5,055 nucleotides of DNA, taken from assembly GCA_013815575.1 (NCBI GenBank), contig JACDFX010000190.1, positions 1-5,055 on the forward strand. Direction: 5' to 3'. The notes below the pieces were generated by a model. That model was not told where the DNA came from. It did not search any database and saw only the letters and a list, made by a program, of their open reading frames with translations. The stretch comes from Rubrobacter sp. Its GTDB lineage: Bacteria > Actinomycetota > Rubrobacteria > Rubrobacterales > Rubrobacteraceae. Of the stretch, positions 1 to 5,055 are shown piece after piece (the stretch's first letter is position 1; the number at the start of each line of letters is the position of its first letter). The position numbers were made by a program, and so were the translations under genes.

Positions 1-1492
1 CCTTTGCCAACGCCTCCCGGAAGCCGCCGAGCCCATCCACGAGGTCGCGCTCCAGGGCTTCGGCGCCGCTCCAGACCCTGCCCCCGGCGAGGCCCTCCAG
101 GTCCGCGAGGTTCCGGCCGCTCGCGACGCGGGCCTTGAACTCGTCGTAGACGCCCCCGATCTGGCCCTCGAGTACCCTCAGCTCGTCTTCTGTGGGAGGT
201 TGACCTGGGTCCATCATGCCGGCCCGCCGGCCCCTTTCGAGGCCGATCGGGTGGACCCCGAGCTTGTCGTAGAGGCGGTCGGCTACGGGCCGGATCGTGA
301 TGACCCCGATGGATCCGGTTACGGTGGTGCGGCGGGCGACGACGTGGGCGGCCGGGGCCGAGATGTAGTAGCCGCCGGAGGCCGCGACGTTGCCCATCAG
401 GACCACGACGGGCTTCTTGGTCGAGATCCGCTGTACCTCGCGCCAGATCAAATCCGAGGCAAGCGCGTCCCCGCCAGGCGACTCGACGCGCAGCAGAACG
501 GCCGCGACCCGCCCGTTCTTCTCAGCCCCCCTGAGCGCCGCCACGACGGACTCGCTCCCCGCCCTCTCGCCCCCCAAGAAAGGCAGCGGCACAGGCAACT
601 TCCGGCTCCGCCCACGCGTGATCGCCCCGGACACCTCCACGAGCCCGACCCGACGCCGCGACCGCCTCCGGTACGGCACCTTCAGCGACTTTCTCGCCGC
701 GGCCCACTCCGCGATTCGCGCCCTCTCATCTCCACGCGCGAGCCTGCGGGCCAGATCGTCTTCGTAGAGGACACCGTCGATGAGGCCGGCGGCGACGGCC
801 TCATCGGCGCCGTAAGGGGCACCATCGATCTTCTCGCGCACCTCTGTCGCGGTGAGGCCCCTCGCCCCGGAGACGGCGCGGATTAGTTCCTCGTAGCGGC
901 CGTCGAGGAGGCGCCCGGCCTGCTCGCGCGCCTCGCTGGAGAAGTCGTTTCTCGTAAACGGTTCACCGGCGGACTTGTACGGCGAGACGGCGACGATCTC
1001 CGCCCCGATCCCGAGCCGGTCCAGGGCGTCCTTGAAGAAACTGACCCGGGTCCGCACGCCGGTGACGCCAACGGTGACGAGCGGCGCGGCCAGGATCTCG
1101 TCCGCCGCGCCCGCCAGGTAGTAGGACCGCGTGTCCACGGGGTCGGCGAGGTAGGCCACCACGCGGCCTCCCCCCTCCCGGAACGCCAGCAACTCGCCCC
1201 TGGCCTCCTCGAGGGAGGCCCACCCGGCGTCGAGGTCCCGCACGCGAAGCACCACGCCGCGGAGCCTGCCGTCCGCGGAGATCCGGCCAAGCCTCTCCCG
1301 CAACGCCTGGAGGCTGACGGAGGAAGGCCCGCGCGCGAAACGCTTCCTGACAAACCCCGCCGGCGTCTCGAACTCCGGCAGCGCCCCGCCCAACTCCAGC
1401 CAGACAAAGTCCGGAGGAGGACGGAAGAGGCGAACGAGGGCGTTGCGCCCGAAGCGCCAGAGGTTGACCAGGACGTCTAAGATGGCAGACAC
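1..1492 (-). CDS. sppA: Signal peptide peptidase SppA, 67K type (protease IV, peptidase family S49); C-terminus cut by window edge
   Basis: Serine-lysine protease that degrades cleaved signal peptides and other membrane-associated peptides. 497 codons are visible, with no internal stop. Two tandem crotonase-like S49 halves are present. The N-terminal half (roughly residues 60-235) holds the general-base lysine K173 in the motif PYKSAGEPFTR, matching E. coli YKSAVEPF around K209. The C-terminal half (from about 295) holds the nucleophile S372 in MGNVAASGGYYIS, followed by the conserved TGSIGVI. The K-to-S spacing of 199 is almost identical to the 200 of E. coli (K209/S409), so this is the long double-domain form, not the short 36K form. 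A basic stretch (YRRRSRRR) joins the halves. The end of the protein lies left of position 1. The GTG at 1492-1490 is the first possible start because an in-frame TAG lies two codons upstream. There is no Shine-Dalgarno sequence. No clear N-terminal membrane anchor is seen. The gene is divergent from the Fur-family gene. The family call is near certain; the start is likely. Confidence 0.95.
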   Translation of the reverse strand, partial: MSAILDVLVNLWRFGRNALVRLFRPPPDFVWLELGGALPEFETPAGFVRKRFARGPSSVSLQALRERLGRISADGRLRGVVLRVRDLDAGWASLEEARGELLAFREGGGRVVAYLADPVDTRSYYLAGAADEILAAPLVTVGVTGVRTRVSFFKDALDRLGIGAEIVAVSPYKSAGEPFTRNDFSSEAREQAGRLLDGRYEELIRAVSGARGLTATEVREKIDGAPYGADEAVAAGLIDGVLYEDDLARRLARGDERARIAEWAAARKSLKVPYRRRSRRRVGLVEVSGAITRGRSRKLPVPLPFLGGERAGSESVVAALRGAEKNGRVAAVLLRVESPGGDALASDLIWREVQRISTKKPVVVLMGNVAASGGYYISAPAAHVVARRTTVTGSIGVITIRPVADRLYDKLGVHPIGLERGRRAGMMDPGQPPTEDELRVLEGQIGGVYDEFKARVASGRNLADLEGLAGGRVWSGAEALERDLVDGLGGFREALAK

Positions 1493-1499
1493 TGGTCGC

Positions 1500-1535
1500 T
1501 ATGGTACAACGCGGTCGGCGAAAGGCCTTATGGTA
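1500..1535 (+). repeat. Two direct copies of TATGGTA in the sppA/fur-like intergenic region
   Basis: TATGGTA occurs at 1500-1506 and again at 1529-1535, 29 bp apart. The first copy overlaps the putative sppA -10 box on the minus strand. The second overlaps the extended -10 element proposed for the fur-like gene. Two copies of a 7-mer in 92 bp could be chance or a consequence of promoter-like sequence. They could also be paired binding sites for a regulator acting on both genes. No classical Fur or PerR palindrome was recognised here. Confidence 0.3.
1501..1506 (-). promoter_or_regulatory. Candidate -10 box (TACCAT) for sppA, nearly leaderless
   Basis: On the minus strand TACCAT fits the TANNNT form of a -10 element and ends 8 nt before the GTG start of sppA. 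Transcription would therefore begin at or within a base or two of the start codon, which agrees with the absence of a Shine-Dalgarno sequence. No good -35 hexamer is visible 16-18 nt upstream. The box is also part of one copy of a repeated 7-mer. Confidence 0.35.
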
Positions 1536-1539
1536 GACT
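1531..1539 (+). promoter_or_regulatory. Candidate extended -10 promoter element (TGG-TAGACT) of the fur-like gene
   Basis: TAGACT matches the -10 consensus at four of six positions, including the invariant TA and final T, and is preceded by TGn, the extended -10 signature. No convincing -35 hexamer lies 16-18 nt upstream, as expected for extended -10 promoters. Transcription would start near 1546, giving a leader of about 39 nt that contains the ribosome binding site. Confidence 0.4.
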
Positions 1540-1567
1540 CGCGAATAGGAACGATTACTGATCACCG

Positions 1568-1576
1568 AAGGAGAAG
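1568..1576 (+). promoter_or_regulatory. Ribosome binding site of the fur-like gene
   Basis: AAGGAGAAG is a good Shine-Dalgarno match. It lies rather far from the ATG at 1585, with 11 nt between GGAG and the start codon. It supports this start because the conserved winged-helix domain begins immediately after it. Confidence 0.6.
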
Positions 1577-1584
1577 ACACGGGC

Positions 1585-2016
1585 ATGGGCGTCACGTTGG
1601 AGAGGGACATACGCGAGCGATTTCGCAGGTCCGGCTACACCCTGACCTCGCAGCGCAAGGCGGTTTTGGAGGCGCTGGGCGAGAGCCGGGGGCACCCTTC
1701 GGCGGAGGACGTCTACCTGCTGGTCAAGAAGAAAAACCCGCGCGTGGCGCTTGGCACCGTGTACCAGGCGCTCTCCGTTTTGGAGGAGATCGGGGTGATA
1801 GGCGCCAAGCACTGGTCGGAGTCGCCGACGCGCTACGACCTGAACGTGGAGCCGCACCTGGACATCCGCTGTCTGGGTTGCGGCGCGGTCTCCGAGATAC
1901 CGGGGGTTGGCCTCGGGGATCTGGAAGACCGCCTCCGGGCCGCGACCCCCTACGAGGTCACGCACGCCGCGGTGGTCGTCGAGGGCCTCTGCCCCGCCTG
2001 CCGCGCTGCCGGCTGA
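1585..2016 (+). CDS. Fur/PerR-family metal-dependent transcriptional repressor
   Basis: DNA-binding metalloregulator of the Fur superfamily, 143 aa, full length for the family. The N-terminal winged helix covers about residues 1-82, with the recognition-helix signature GTVYQALSVLEEIG at 57-70. The C-terminal dimerisation/metal domain follows. Two CxxC pairs (C96/C99 and C136/C139) form the structural Zn site and fall at the residue numbers I recall for Bacillus subtilis PerR. H37, D85 and H91 also match PerR regulatory ligands, but PerR H93 is replaced by D93 and PerR D104 by E104. The second change is Fur-like. The protein could therefore sense iron, zinc, manganese or peroxide, and I do not assign a subfamily. 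It acts in the cytoplasm as a dimer. The gene is divergent from sppA with 92 bp between them. Family members often repress themselves, but no clear operator is seen. Confidence 0.93.
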   Translation: MGVTLERDIRERFRRSGYTLTSQRKAVLEALGESRGHPSAEDVYLLVKKKNPRVALGTVYQALSVLEEIGVIGAKHWSESPTRYDLNVEPHLDIRCLGCGAVSEIPGVGLGDLEDRLRAATPYEVTHAAVVVEGLCPACRAAG

Positions 2017-2039
2017 GGGCCTCCCCCGGAGGGCCCTTT
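2016..2039 (+). terminator. Possible rho-independent terminator after the fur-like gene
   Basis: Starting at the last base of the stop codon, AGGGCCTCC pairs with GGAGGGCCCT around a CCC loop, giving a GC-rich stem with one bulged G. It is followed only by a short TTTA, so the U-tract is weak. The hairpin separates the fur-like gene from the downstream coiled-coil gene and may limit read-through. Confidence 0.45.
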
Positions 2040-2065
2040 ACCTCGCAGCCACCGACCTTTAACCT
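2037..2065 (+). promoter_or_regulatory. Candidate promoter of the coiled-coil gene (TTTACC-17 bp-TAACCT)
   Basis: TTTACC (2037-2042) matches four of six -35 consensus bases. It is separated by exactly 17 bp from TAACCT (2060-2065), which has the TANNNT form. Transcription would start near 2072, leaving a leader of about 58 nt before the GTG. The match is modest and the -35 overlaps the hairpin tail of the preceding gene. Confidence 0.3.
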
Positions 2066-2068
2066 TTA
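2055..2068 (+). repeat. Tandem 7-bp repeat ACCTTTA x2
   Basis: ACCTTTA occurs twice head-to-tail (2055-2061 and 2062-2068), and the related CCTTTA occurs once more at 2035-2040. In such GC-rich DNA this AT-leaning repeat stands out. It overlaps the proposed -10 of the coiled-coil gene, so it may be promoter sequence or a small protein-binding site. Confidence 0.4.
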
Positions 2069-2116
2069 GGGCCATCGAGAGTCCGACGATTGGGCCGATG
2101 ACGAAGAGGTCTGTGT

Positions 2117-2123
2117 AGGAGGG
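2117..2123 (+). promoter_or_regulatory. Strong ribosome binding site of the coiled-coil gene
   Basis: AGGAGGG lies 6 nt before the GTG at 2130. It is the best Shine-Dalgarno sequence in the window and fixes the start of the downstream gene at this GTG. Confidence 0.75.
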
Positions 2124-2129
2124 CGACGC

Positions 2130-3917
2130 GTGAGTGAAAGGTCAGAGGACACGTCTGCCGGGTTGGCGTCGAGCCTGGAGGCGGCCGGTGCGCTCATAGA
2201 GAGCCTCGAAGAGGAGGTCGCCGGGCTGCGCCGGGACCTCGACGCGGCGACCGCCGCGCTGAGGGCTGCCGGGGAAGAGGTCTCCGGCCGGGCGGACGCG
2301 GGCCGCGAGGCCGAGGATCTCCGGGCTGAAATCTCCGACCTGAAACGTCGCCACTCCGACGAGCAACTCCGCACTAGCAACGAGCACATAAACGAGGTCG
2401 CGAACGTGCGGCGCGCGTCAGAGGAGCAGCGCCGCGCCGACATAAAGGCCGCGGGCTCGGGGACGCGCGTCGAGGCCATCAAGGCGGAGTTCGCCCAGGA
2501 ACGGGCCGCGCTGCAGGAGCTCCATAAGGCGGAGGTCGAGGCGCTCAGGACCGACTCGGAGATCTGGGAGGAAGAGCTCCGGACGAAGTACCGGGAGCAG
2601 GAGGAGCGCCACGAGGCCGCCATGGAGGCCGCCCGCCGCGAGGGCCGCGAGCGGGCCGAAGAGTTGGAGAATTCCAGGGACCAGGAGATCGAAGGCCGGA
2701 TCTCCGAGGAGAGATCGGCCCACGAAGGGCGGCACGAGGCGGCGTTGCGGGCGCTCAAGAACGCGGCGGCCGGGCGGGAGCTCGAGCTCCAGAAGGACTA
2801 CCAGGCCGTCGTCGAGACCCAGCAGACGGAGATCGAGTCGCTCCGGGCGGAACTGGACTCGCGCAGGCTCCTGGTGGAGGAGGCGCGCAAGGAGGAGCGC
2901 ACGGAGGTAAAGGCGCTCGCCGAGGGCCGGGAGAGGGAGCTCCGCCAGGCGCAAGCGACGAGGCTGGCCGAAACCCGGGAGGCCGCCGAGCGCCGCGTCG
3001 AGGCCCTACGGGCCCAGCGGGAGGCGGACAACCGGGCGCTCAGGGCGCGCCACACCGAGGAGATCTCCGTCCTTCGCCGGGAATATGAGGAGAGGCTCGC
3101 CGCGGAGGACGGGCGCAGGAAGTCGGAGACTTGGGCCCTAGAAGAGCGACTCAACGAGGCGGACATCCGCCTGGAGTCCGAGAGACGAGCCTACGGCGCC
3201 CGCATGAAGGAGCTGGAGACGACCCGCCTCTCCGAGAAGGCCGCCTTCGAGAGAGACCAGGAGCTCGCGGCCGAGCGACTGCGGGCGGAGATCTCCGCGA
3301 GAGAAGACCGCATCGTAGAGCTCGAAGAGCTTGGGGAACGGCCCGGTACGCCCCCCGAAGCACCGGCCGGCCCCGATCAGGTATCCGTCGTCCCCGACGA
3401 CCACGCCGGAAGCGTCCCCGAAACACCCGAGGACCCGCCGACGGCCGAAACGGAGGAGGCCGAAGCGCGGAGGGTCCTCGCGGAGGAGAGGATACGAAAC
3501 CTGGAGGCCCGCCTCGTCGAGGCGACGGAGGAGGCCAGGCGAAACGCCGAGGAGCGTGACGCGGCGATGGAGAGCCTCGGGCGTCTCTCAGAGCCCGGGC
3601 GCAGGCTGCGGGAGGGGCTCACGCTCTTCAACCAGAGCGAGCACGCGCGGGTGGTGGCCTCGATCTCCCGCTCCTTCGGTCTGCCCCGCGTGCACGCGGG
3701 CCTGGAAGACGGTGCCGGAAAGCCGACGCTCACGCTCCTCTGGGGCGACGTGGCCTGGCGCCGCTACGTCTCAGACCCGGCCGAAGGCGTCTCCGAACCC
3801 AGGGTCTACCTCGCGGGAACCGGCGACGACCCCAACGAAGTCCCCCAGCCCGAACGCCAACCAAACGCGCGCATGGACGCCCAGGGGCGTCTGATCCTCG
3901 GCGTCCAGGCCCGCTAG
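2130..3917 (+). CDS. Long cytoplasmic coiled-coil protein with a compact C-terminal domain; function unknown
   Basis: A 595-residue protein whose family I do not recognise. Residues about 13-401 are extremely rich in Glu, Arg, Ala and Leu, with heptad-like spacing of Leu/Ala and almost no Pro, so a long, nearly continuous coiled coil or charged single helix is expected. Residues 402-440 form a Pro/Glu/Asp/Thr-rich flexible linker. Residues about 441-485 resume a short helix. Residues about 486-595 look globular, with aromatic and hydrophobic stretches such as LTLFNQSEHARVV (497-509) and LTLLWGDVAWRRY (534-546). No cysteine, signal peptide or membrane segment is seen, so it should be cytoplasmic. 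The GTG start is fixed by AGGAGGG 6 nt upstream. Candidate roles by architecture alone are a scaffold, filament or SMC-like partner. Generic matches to myosin or SMC proteins in searches would be compositional. The gene is real by length, codon use and RBS; its role is open. Confidence 0.9.
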   Translation: MSERSEDTSAGLASSLEAAGALIESLEEEVAGLRRDLDAATAALRAAGEEVSGRADAGREAEDLRAEISDLKRRHSDEQLRTSNEHINEVANVRRASEEQRRADIKAAGSGTRVEAIKAEFAQERAALQELHKAEVEALRTDSEIWEEELRTKYREQEERHEAAMEAARREGRERAEELENSRDQEIEGRISEERSAHEGRHEAALRALKNAAAGRELELQKDYQAVVETQQTEIESLRAELDSRRLLVEEARKEERTEVKALAEGRERELRQAQATRLAETREAAERRVEALRAQREADNRALRARHTEEISVLRREYEERLAAEDGRRKSETWALEERLNEADIRLESERRAYGARMKELETTRLSEKAAFERDQELAAERLRAEISAREDRIVELEELGERPGTPPEAPAGPDQVSVVPDDHAGSVPETPEDPPTAETEEAEARRVLAEERIRNLEARLVEATEEARRNAEERDAAMESLGRLSEPGRRLREGLTLFNQSEHARVVASISRSFGLPRVHAGLEDGAGKPTLTLLWGDVAWRRYVSDPAEGVSEPRVYLAGTGDDPNEVPQPERQPNARMDAQGRLILGVQAR

Positions 3918-3998
3918 AACGGCTTTCAGCCCGAACGAAACCGACCTGCTCCTCGTCGCCAACGTCACCCGTGGAAACCGGCGCCTATGAGGGTGGGT

Positions 3999-4466
3999 CT
4001 ACTGCCTCGGTTCGCCGCGCATTTTGGAGCGGCGCATGAGGCGCAGGACACGTTCGTTGTGGGCCTGGAGGGTCTGGCCGCGTCGGGCACCGACGTTGGC
4101 GGCGACCACCGAGGCGGCGAGAAAGGCGACGGCCAGCAGCACCGTTCCCACGCTGTTCAGGCCGGGGAAGGGCGTCTTGCCCAAGAGCAGGTTGATGATC
4201 GGGGAGATCAGGGAAGCGACCGGGGCCACCAGAGTGCCGTGCAGCAGGCGTCGTCCCGGCGCCTTGTACGCCGCCGCCATCCCGCCGAAGTAGAAGCCGA
4301 GGCCGCAGATCACGATCAGCACGGGCGCGAAGGTCTTTATCGCCGAGGCCGAAGGCTGTACCTGAAAGAGCCACGAGAGAACCGGGGCCAAAATGCCAAA
4401 AAGGATCAGCAGGATAAACGCGAAGGCCACCAGCATCCCCGCCGCGATAGAAGTAACGCTTCTCAT
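3999..4466 (-). CDS. Small four-helix integral membrane protein, function unknown
   Basis: A 155-residue protein with four hydrophobic segments at about 7-34, 46-66, 75-95 and 105-124. The positively charged loop YKAPGRR (67-73) and the basic tail (128-155, rich in Arg/Lys) point to the cytoplasm by the positive-inside rule, giving both termini inside. The stretch GGMAAAYKAPGRRLLHG (61-77) resembles the Gly-Gly/charged-loop/His-Gly pattern of small four-helix proteins such as the Bacillus YrzE/TIGR04086 type. That is a loose resemblance, not an assignment. A start at 4592 is open in the same frame and would add 42 Arg-rich residues. It is rejected because those residues look non-coding, they overlap the next gene, and a near-consensus -10 box lies 7 nt before the ATG at 4466. 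The gene is convergent with the coiled-coil gene and divergent from the sulfatase-like gene. Confidence 0.85.
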   Translation of the reverse strand: MRSVTSIAAGMLVAFAFILLILFGILAPVLSWLFQVQPSASAIKTFAPVLIVICGLGFYFGGMAAAYKAPGRRLLHGTLVAPVASLISPIINLLLGKTPFPGLNSVGTVLLAVAFLAASVVAANVGARRGQTLQAHNERVLRLMRRSKMRGEPRQ

Positions 4467-4473
4467 ATACCAG

Positions 4474-4482
4474 ATTCTAGCA
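4474..4482 (-). promoter_or_regulatory. Extended -10 promoter (TGC-TAGAAT) of the membrane-protein gene, leaderless
   Basis: On the minus strand TAGAAT matches five of six -10 consensus bases and is preceded by TGn, the extended -10 signature. It ends 7 nt before the ATG at 4466, so transcription should start at or next to the A of the start codon. No Shine-Dalgarno sequence and no -35 hexamer are visible, consistent with a leaderless mRNA. This is the strongest promoter-like site in the window and decides the start of the gene. Confidence 0.6.
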
Positions 4483-4506
4483 GCCACCCGCCGCCCGACC
4501 CCGTGG

Positions 4507-4520
4507 CCGGGTTCACCCGG
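4507..4520. promoter_or_regulatory. Perfect 14-bp palindrome, candidate operator between divergent genes
   Basis: CCGGGT-TC-ACCCGG is a perfect inverted repeat of 6 bp arms around a 2-bp centre. The symmetry continues outward (GG...CC) with one extra G. It lies between the putative promoters of the membrane-protein gene and the sulfatase-like gene, close to the expected -35 regions, where one regulator could control both. The regulator is unknown and the high GC content raises the chance of accidental palindromes. Confidence 0.4.
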
Positions 4521-4534
4521 GCCGCGCCTACGCC

Positions 4535-4563
4535 TTGTGGGCGCCCTGCTGGCATAGTACTCT
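4535..4563 (+). promoter_or_regulatory. Candidate promoter of the sulfatase-like gene (TTGTGG-17 bp-TACTCT)
   Basis: TTGTGG (4535-4540) and TACTCT (4558-4563, TANNNT form) are separated by 17 bp. The -10 ends 8 nt before the GTG at 4572, so the message would be leaderless or nearly so. This agrees with the lack of a Shine-Dalgarno sequence. Match quality is modest. Confidence 0.35.
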
Positions 4564-4571
4564 CTTGAACC

Positions 4572-5055
4572 GTGAAGAAGCGCGTCGCACATACCCTTAG
4601 CCGCAGAGACTTCTTGAAGCTGGCCGGGACCGGGATGGCCGGCGCAGCCCTGCTCGGCGCCGCTGGCTGCGACCTTACCGAGCGCATCCCCGGCCTACCG
4701 GGCACCACGCCGCGCAACCGGGACGGGACCAACGTGGTGCTTGTCATCATCGACTCCCTGAGAAAAGACCACATCGGGGTGTACGGCGGCGACCGGGCCG
4801 TGCAGACGCCCAACCTCGATGCCCTGGCGCGGGACAGCCTCATCTTCACGCGGGCCCACCCCGAGTCGATGCCCACGATCAACGCCCGCAGGGCCATCCA
4901 CAGCGGTACCCGGACGTGGCCGTTTACGAACTGGGACCCGCCGCAGGGCGAGGACATCATCCTGCAGGGCTGGCAGCCGATCCCACGCGATCAGACGACC
5001 CTCGCCGAGGTGATGCGGGCCAACGGCTACGGGACATTCTTCGTCACGGACAACA
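4572..5055 (+). CDS. Tat-exported, probably lipid-anchored sulfatase/alkaline-phosphatase-superfamily hydrolase; N-terminal part only
   Basis: 161 codons are visible; the gene runs off the right edge. Residues 10-16 (SRRDFLK) match the twin-arginine motif and are followed by a hydrophobic segment (17-32) and a lipobox-like LGAAGC ending at C33. The protein is therefore likely exported folded by Tat and anchored to the outer face of the membrane, although A at lipobox -3 is not ideal. The catalytic domain opens at about residue 54 with NVVLVIIDSLRKDHIGVYG, typical of the sulfatase family (Pfam Sulfatase). D61 is the expected first metal ligand. TPNLDALARDSLIFTRAH (79-96) follows, as usual. In the nucleophile region MPTINARRAIHSG (100-112) there is no Cys. 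The R106 and G112 spacing puts T102 at the formylglycine position. A phosphodiesterase, phosphatase or phosphotransferase is therefore as likely as a true sulfatase; the substrate is unknown. GTG at 4572 is the first in-frame start after TGA at 4566-4568. No Shine-Dalgarno sequence is present. Confidence 0.9.
   Translation, partial: MKKRVAHTLSRRDFLKLAGTGMAGAALLGAAGCDLTERIPGLPGTTPRNRDGTNVVLVIIDSLRKDHIGVYGGDRAVQTPNLDALARDSLIFTRAHPESMPTINARRAIHSGTRTWPFTNWDPPQGEDIILQGWQPIPRDQTTLAEVMRANGYGTFFVTDN

Noticed and set aside
200..886. Plus-strand open frame of 228 codons inside the sppA region
   Set aside because: The minus strand carries clear SppA motifs with catalytic Lys and Ser over the same bases. 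The plus-strand product is Pro/Arg-rich with no recognisable domain.
1542..1560. Possible Fur box in the AT-richer stretch upstream of the fur-like gene
   Set aside because: Only AAT...ATT ends show symmetry; the half-sites do not pair in the 7-1-7 form of Fur, Zur or PerR boxes.
883..1610. Minus-strand open frames in other registers over the sppA N-terminal region
   Set aside because: Their products are Arg/Ser/Pro-rich and lack conserved motifs, while the SppA register is continuous through the whole region.
2066..2758. Long Ser/Arg-rich open frame on the minus strand opposite the coiled-coil gene
   Set aside because: It is the antisense image of GAG/GCC/CGG-rich coiled-coil codons. Its composition is low-complexity, it has no family signature and it covers a well-supported gene.
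3920..3932. Small hairpin CGGCT-TTC-AGCCCG in the convergent gap, as a bidirectional terminator
   Set aside because: The stem is about 5 bp and there is no T-run on either side. I see no convincing terminator in this 81-bp gap.
3895..3989. Open +1 frame after the coiled-coil gene, whose tail reads like protein (SPNETDLLLVANVTRG) and ends at TGA 3987-3989
   Set aside because: It contains no ATG, GTG or TTG start and no ribosome binding site, and the main frame already ends sensibly at TAG 3915. A frameshifted or decayed C-terminus is possible but cannot be supported without orthologues.
4467..4592. 42-residue N-terminal extension of the small membrane protein
   Set aside because: The added residues are Arg/Gly/Pro-rich, overlap the start of the divergent gene, contain the palindrome and promoter elements, and are excluded by the near-consensus -10 box just before the ATG at 4466.

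Overview
The window is very GC-rich bacterial DNA with strong G/C preference at third codon positions, GTG starts and gene families typical of actinobacteria. The overall style, with a 67K-type SppA, a Fur-family regulator and a long Ala/Glu/Arg coiled-coil protein, reminds me of the deep-branching actinobacterial genus Rubrobacter. That placement is inference from style and recollection, not from a marker gene. No rRNA, tRNA, CRISPR array, insertion sequence or phage gene is visible.

Layout from left to right. (1) Positions 1-1492, minus strand: most of an SppA-type signal peptide peptidase, whose C-terminal end lies beyond the left edge. (2) A 92-bp divergent intergenic region, then a Fur/PerR-family metalloregulator on the plus strand (1585-2016), followed by a GC-rich hairpin. 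(3) Positions 2130-3917, plus strand: a 595-residue soluble coiled-coil protein with a Pro-rich linker and a compact C-terminal domain that I cannot assign to a named family. (4) A convergent 81-bp gap, then a small four-helix membrane protein on the minus strand (3999-4466). (5) A 105-bp divergent intergenic region with a clean 14-bp palindrome, then the beginning of a Tat-exported, probably lipid-anchored sulfatase/alkaline-phosphatase-superfamily enzyme (4572 to the right edge).

The genes do not form one operon: strand changes split them into five separate transcription units. Two divergent pairs, sppA/fur-like and membrane protein/sulfatase-like, share short promoter regions. A theme is envelope function (SppA, membrane protein, exported hydrolase), but no direct functional link is demonstrable.

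The most interesting points are these. A TANNNT -10-like box lies 7-8 nt before the start codon of three genes that lack a Shine-Dalgarno sequence, suggesting leaderless mRNAs. The sulfatase-like enzyme appears to carry Thr at the usual formylglycine (Cys/Ser) position. The Fur-family protein has changed regulatory-metal ligands. The coiled-coil protein has no recognised function. I do not see a convincing new multi-gene system.
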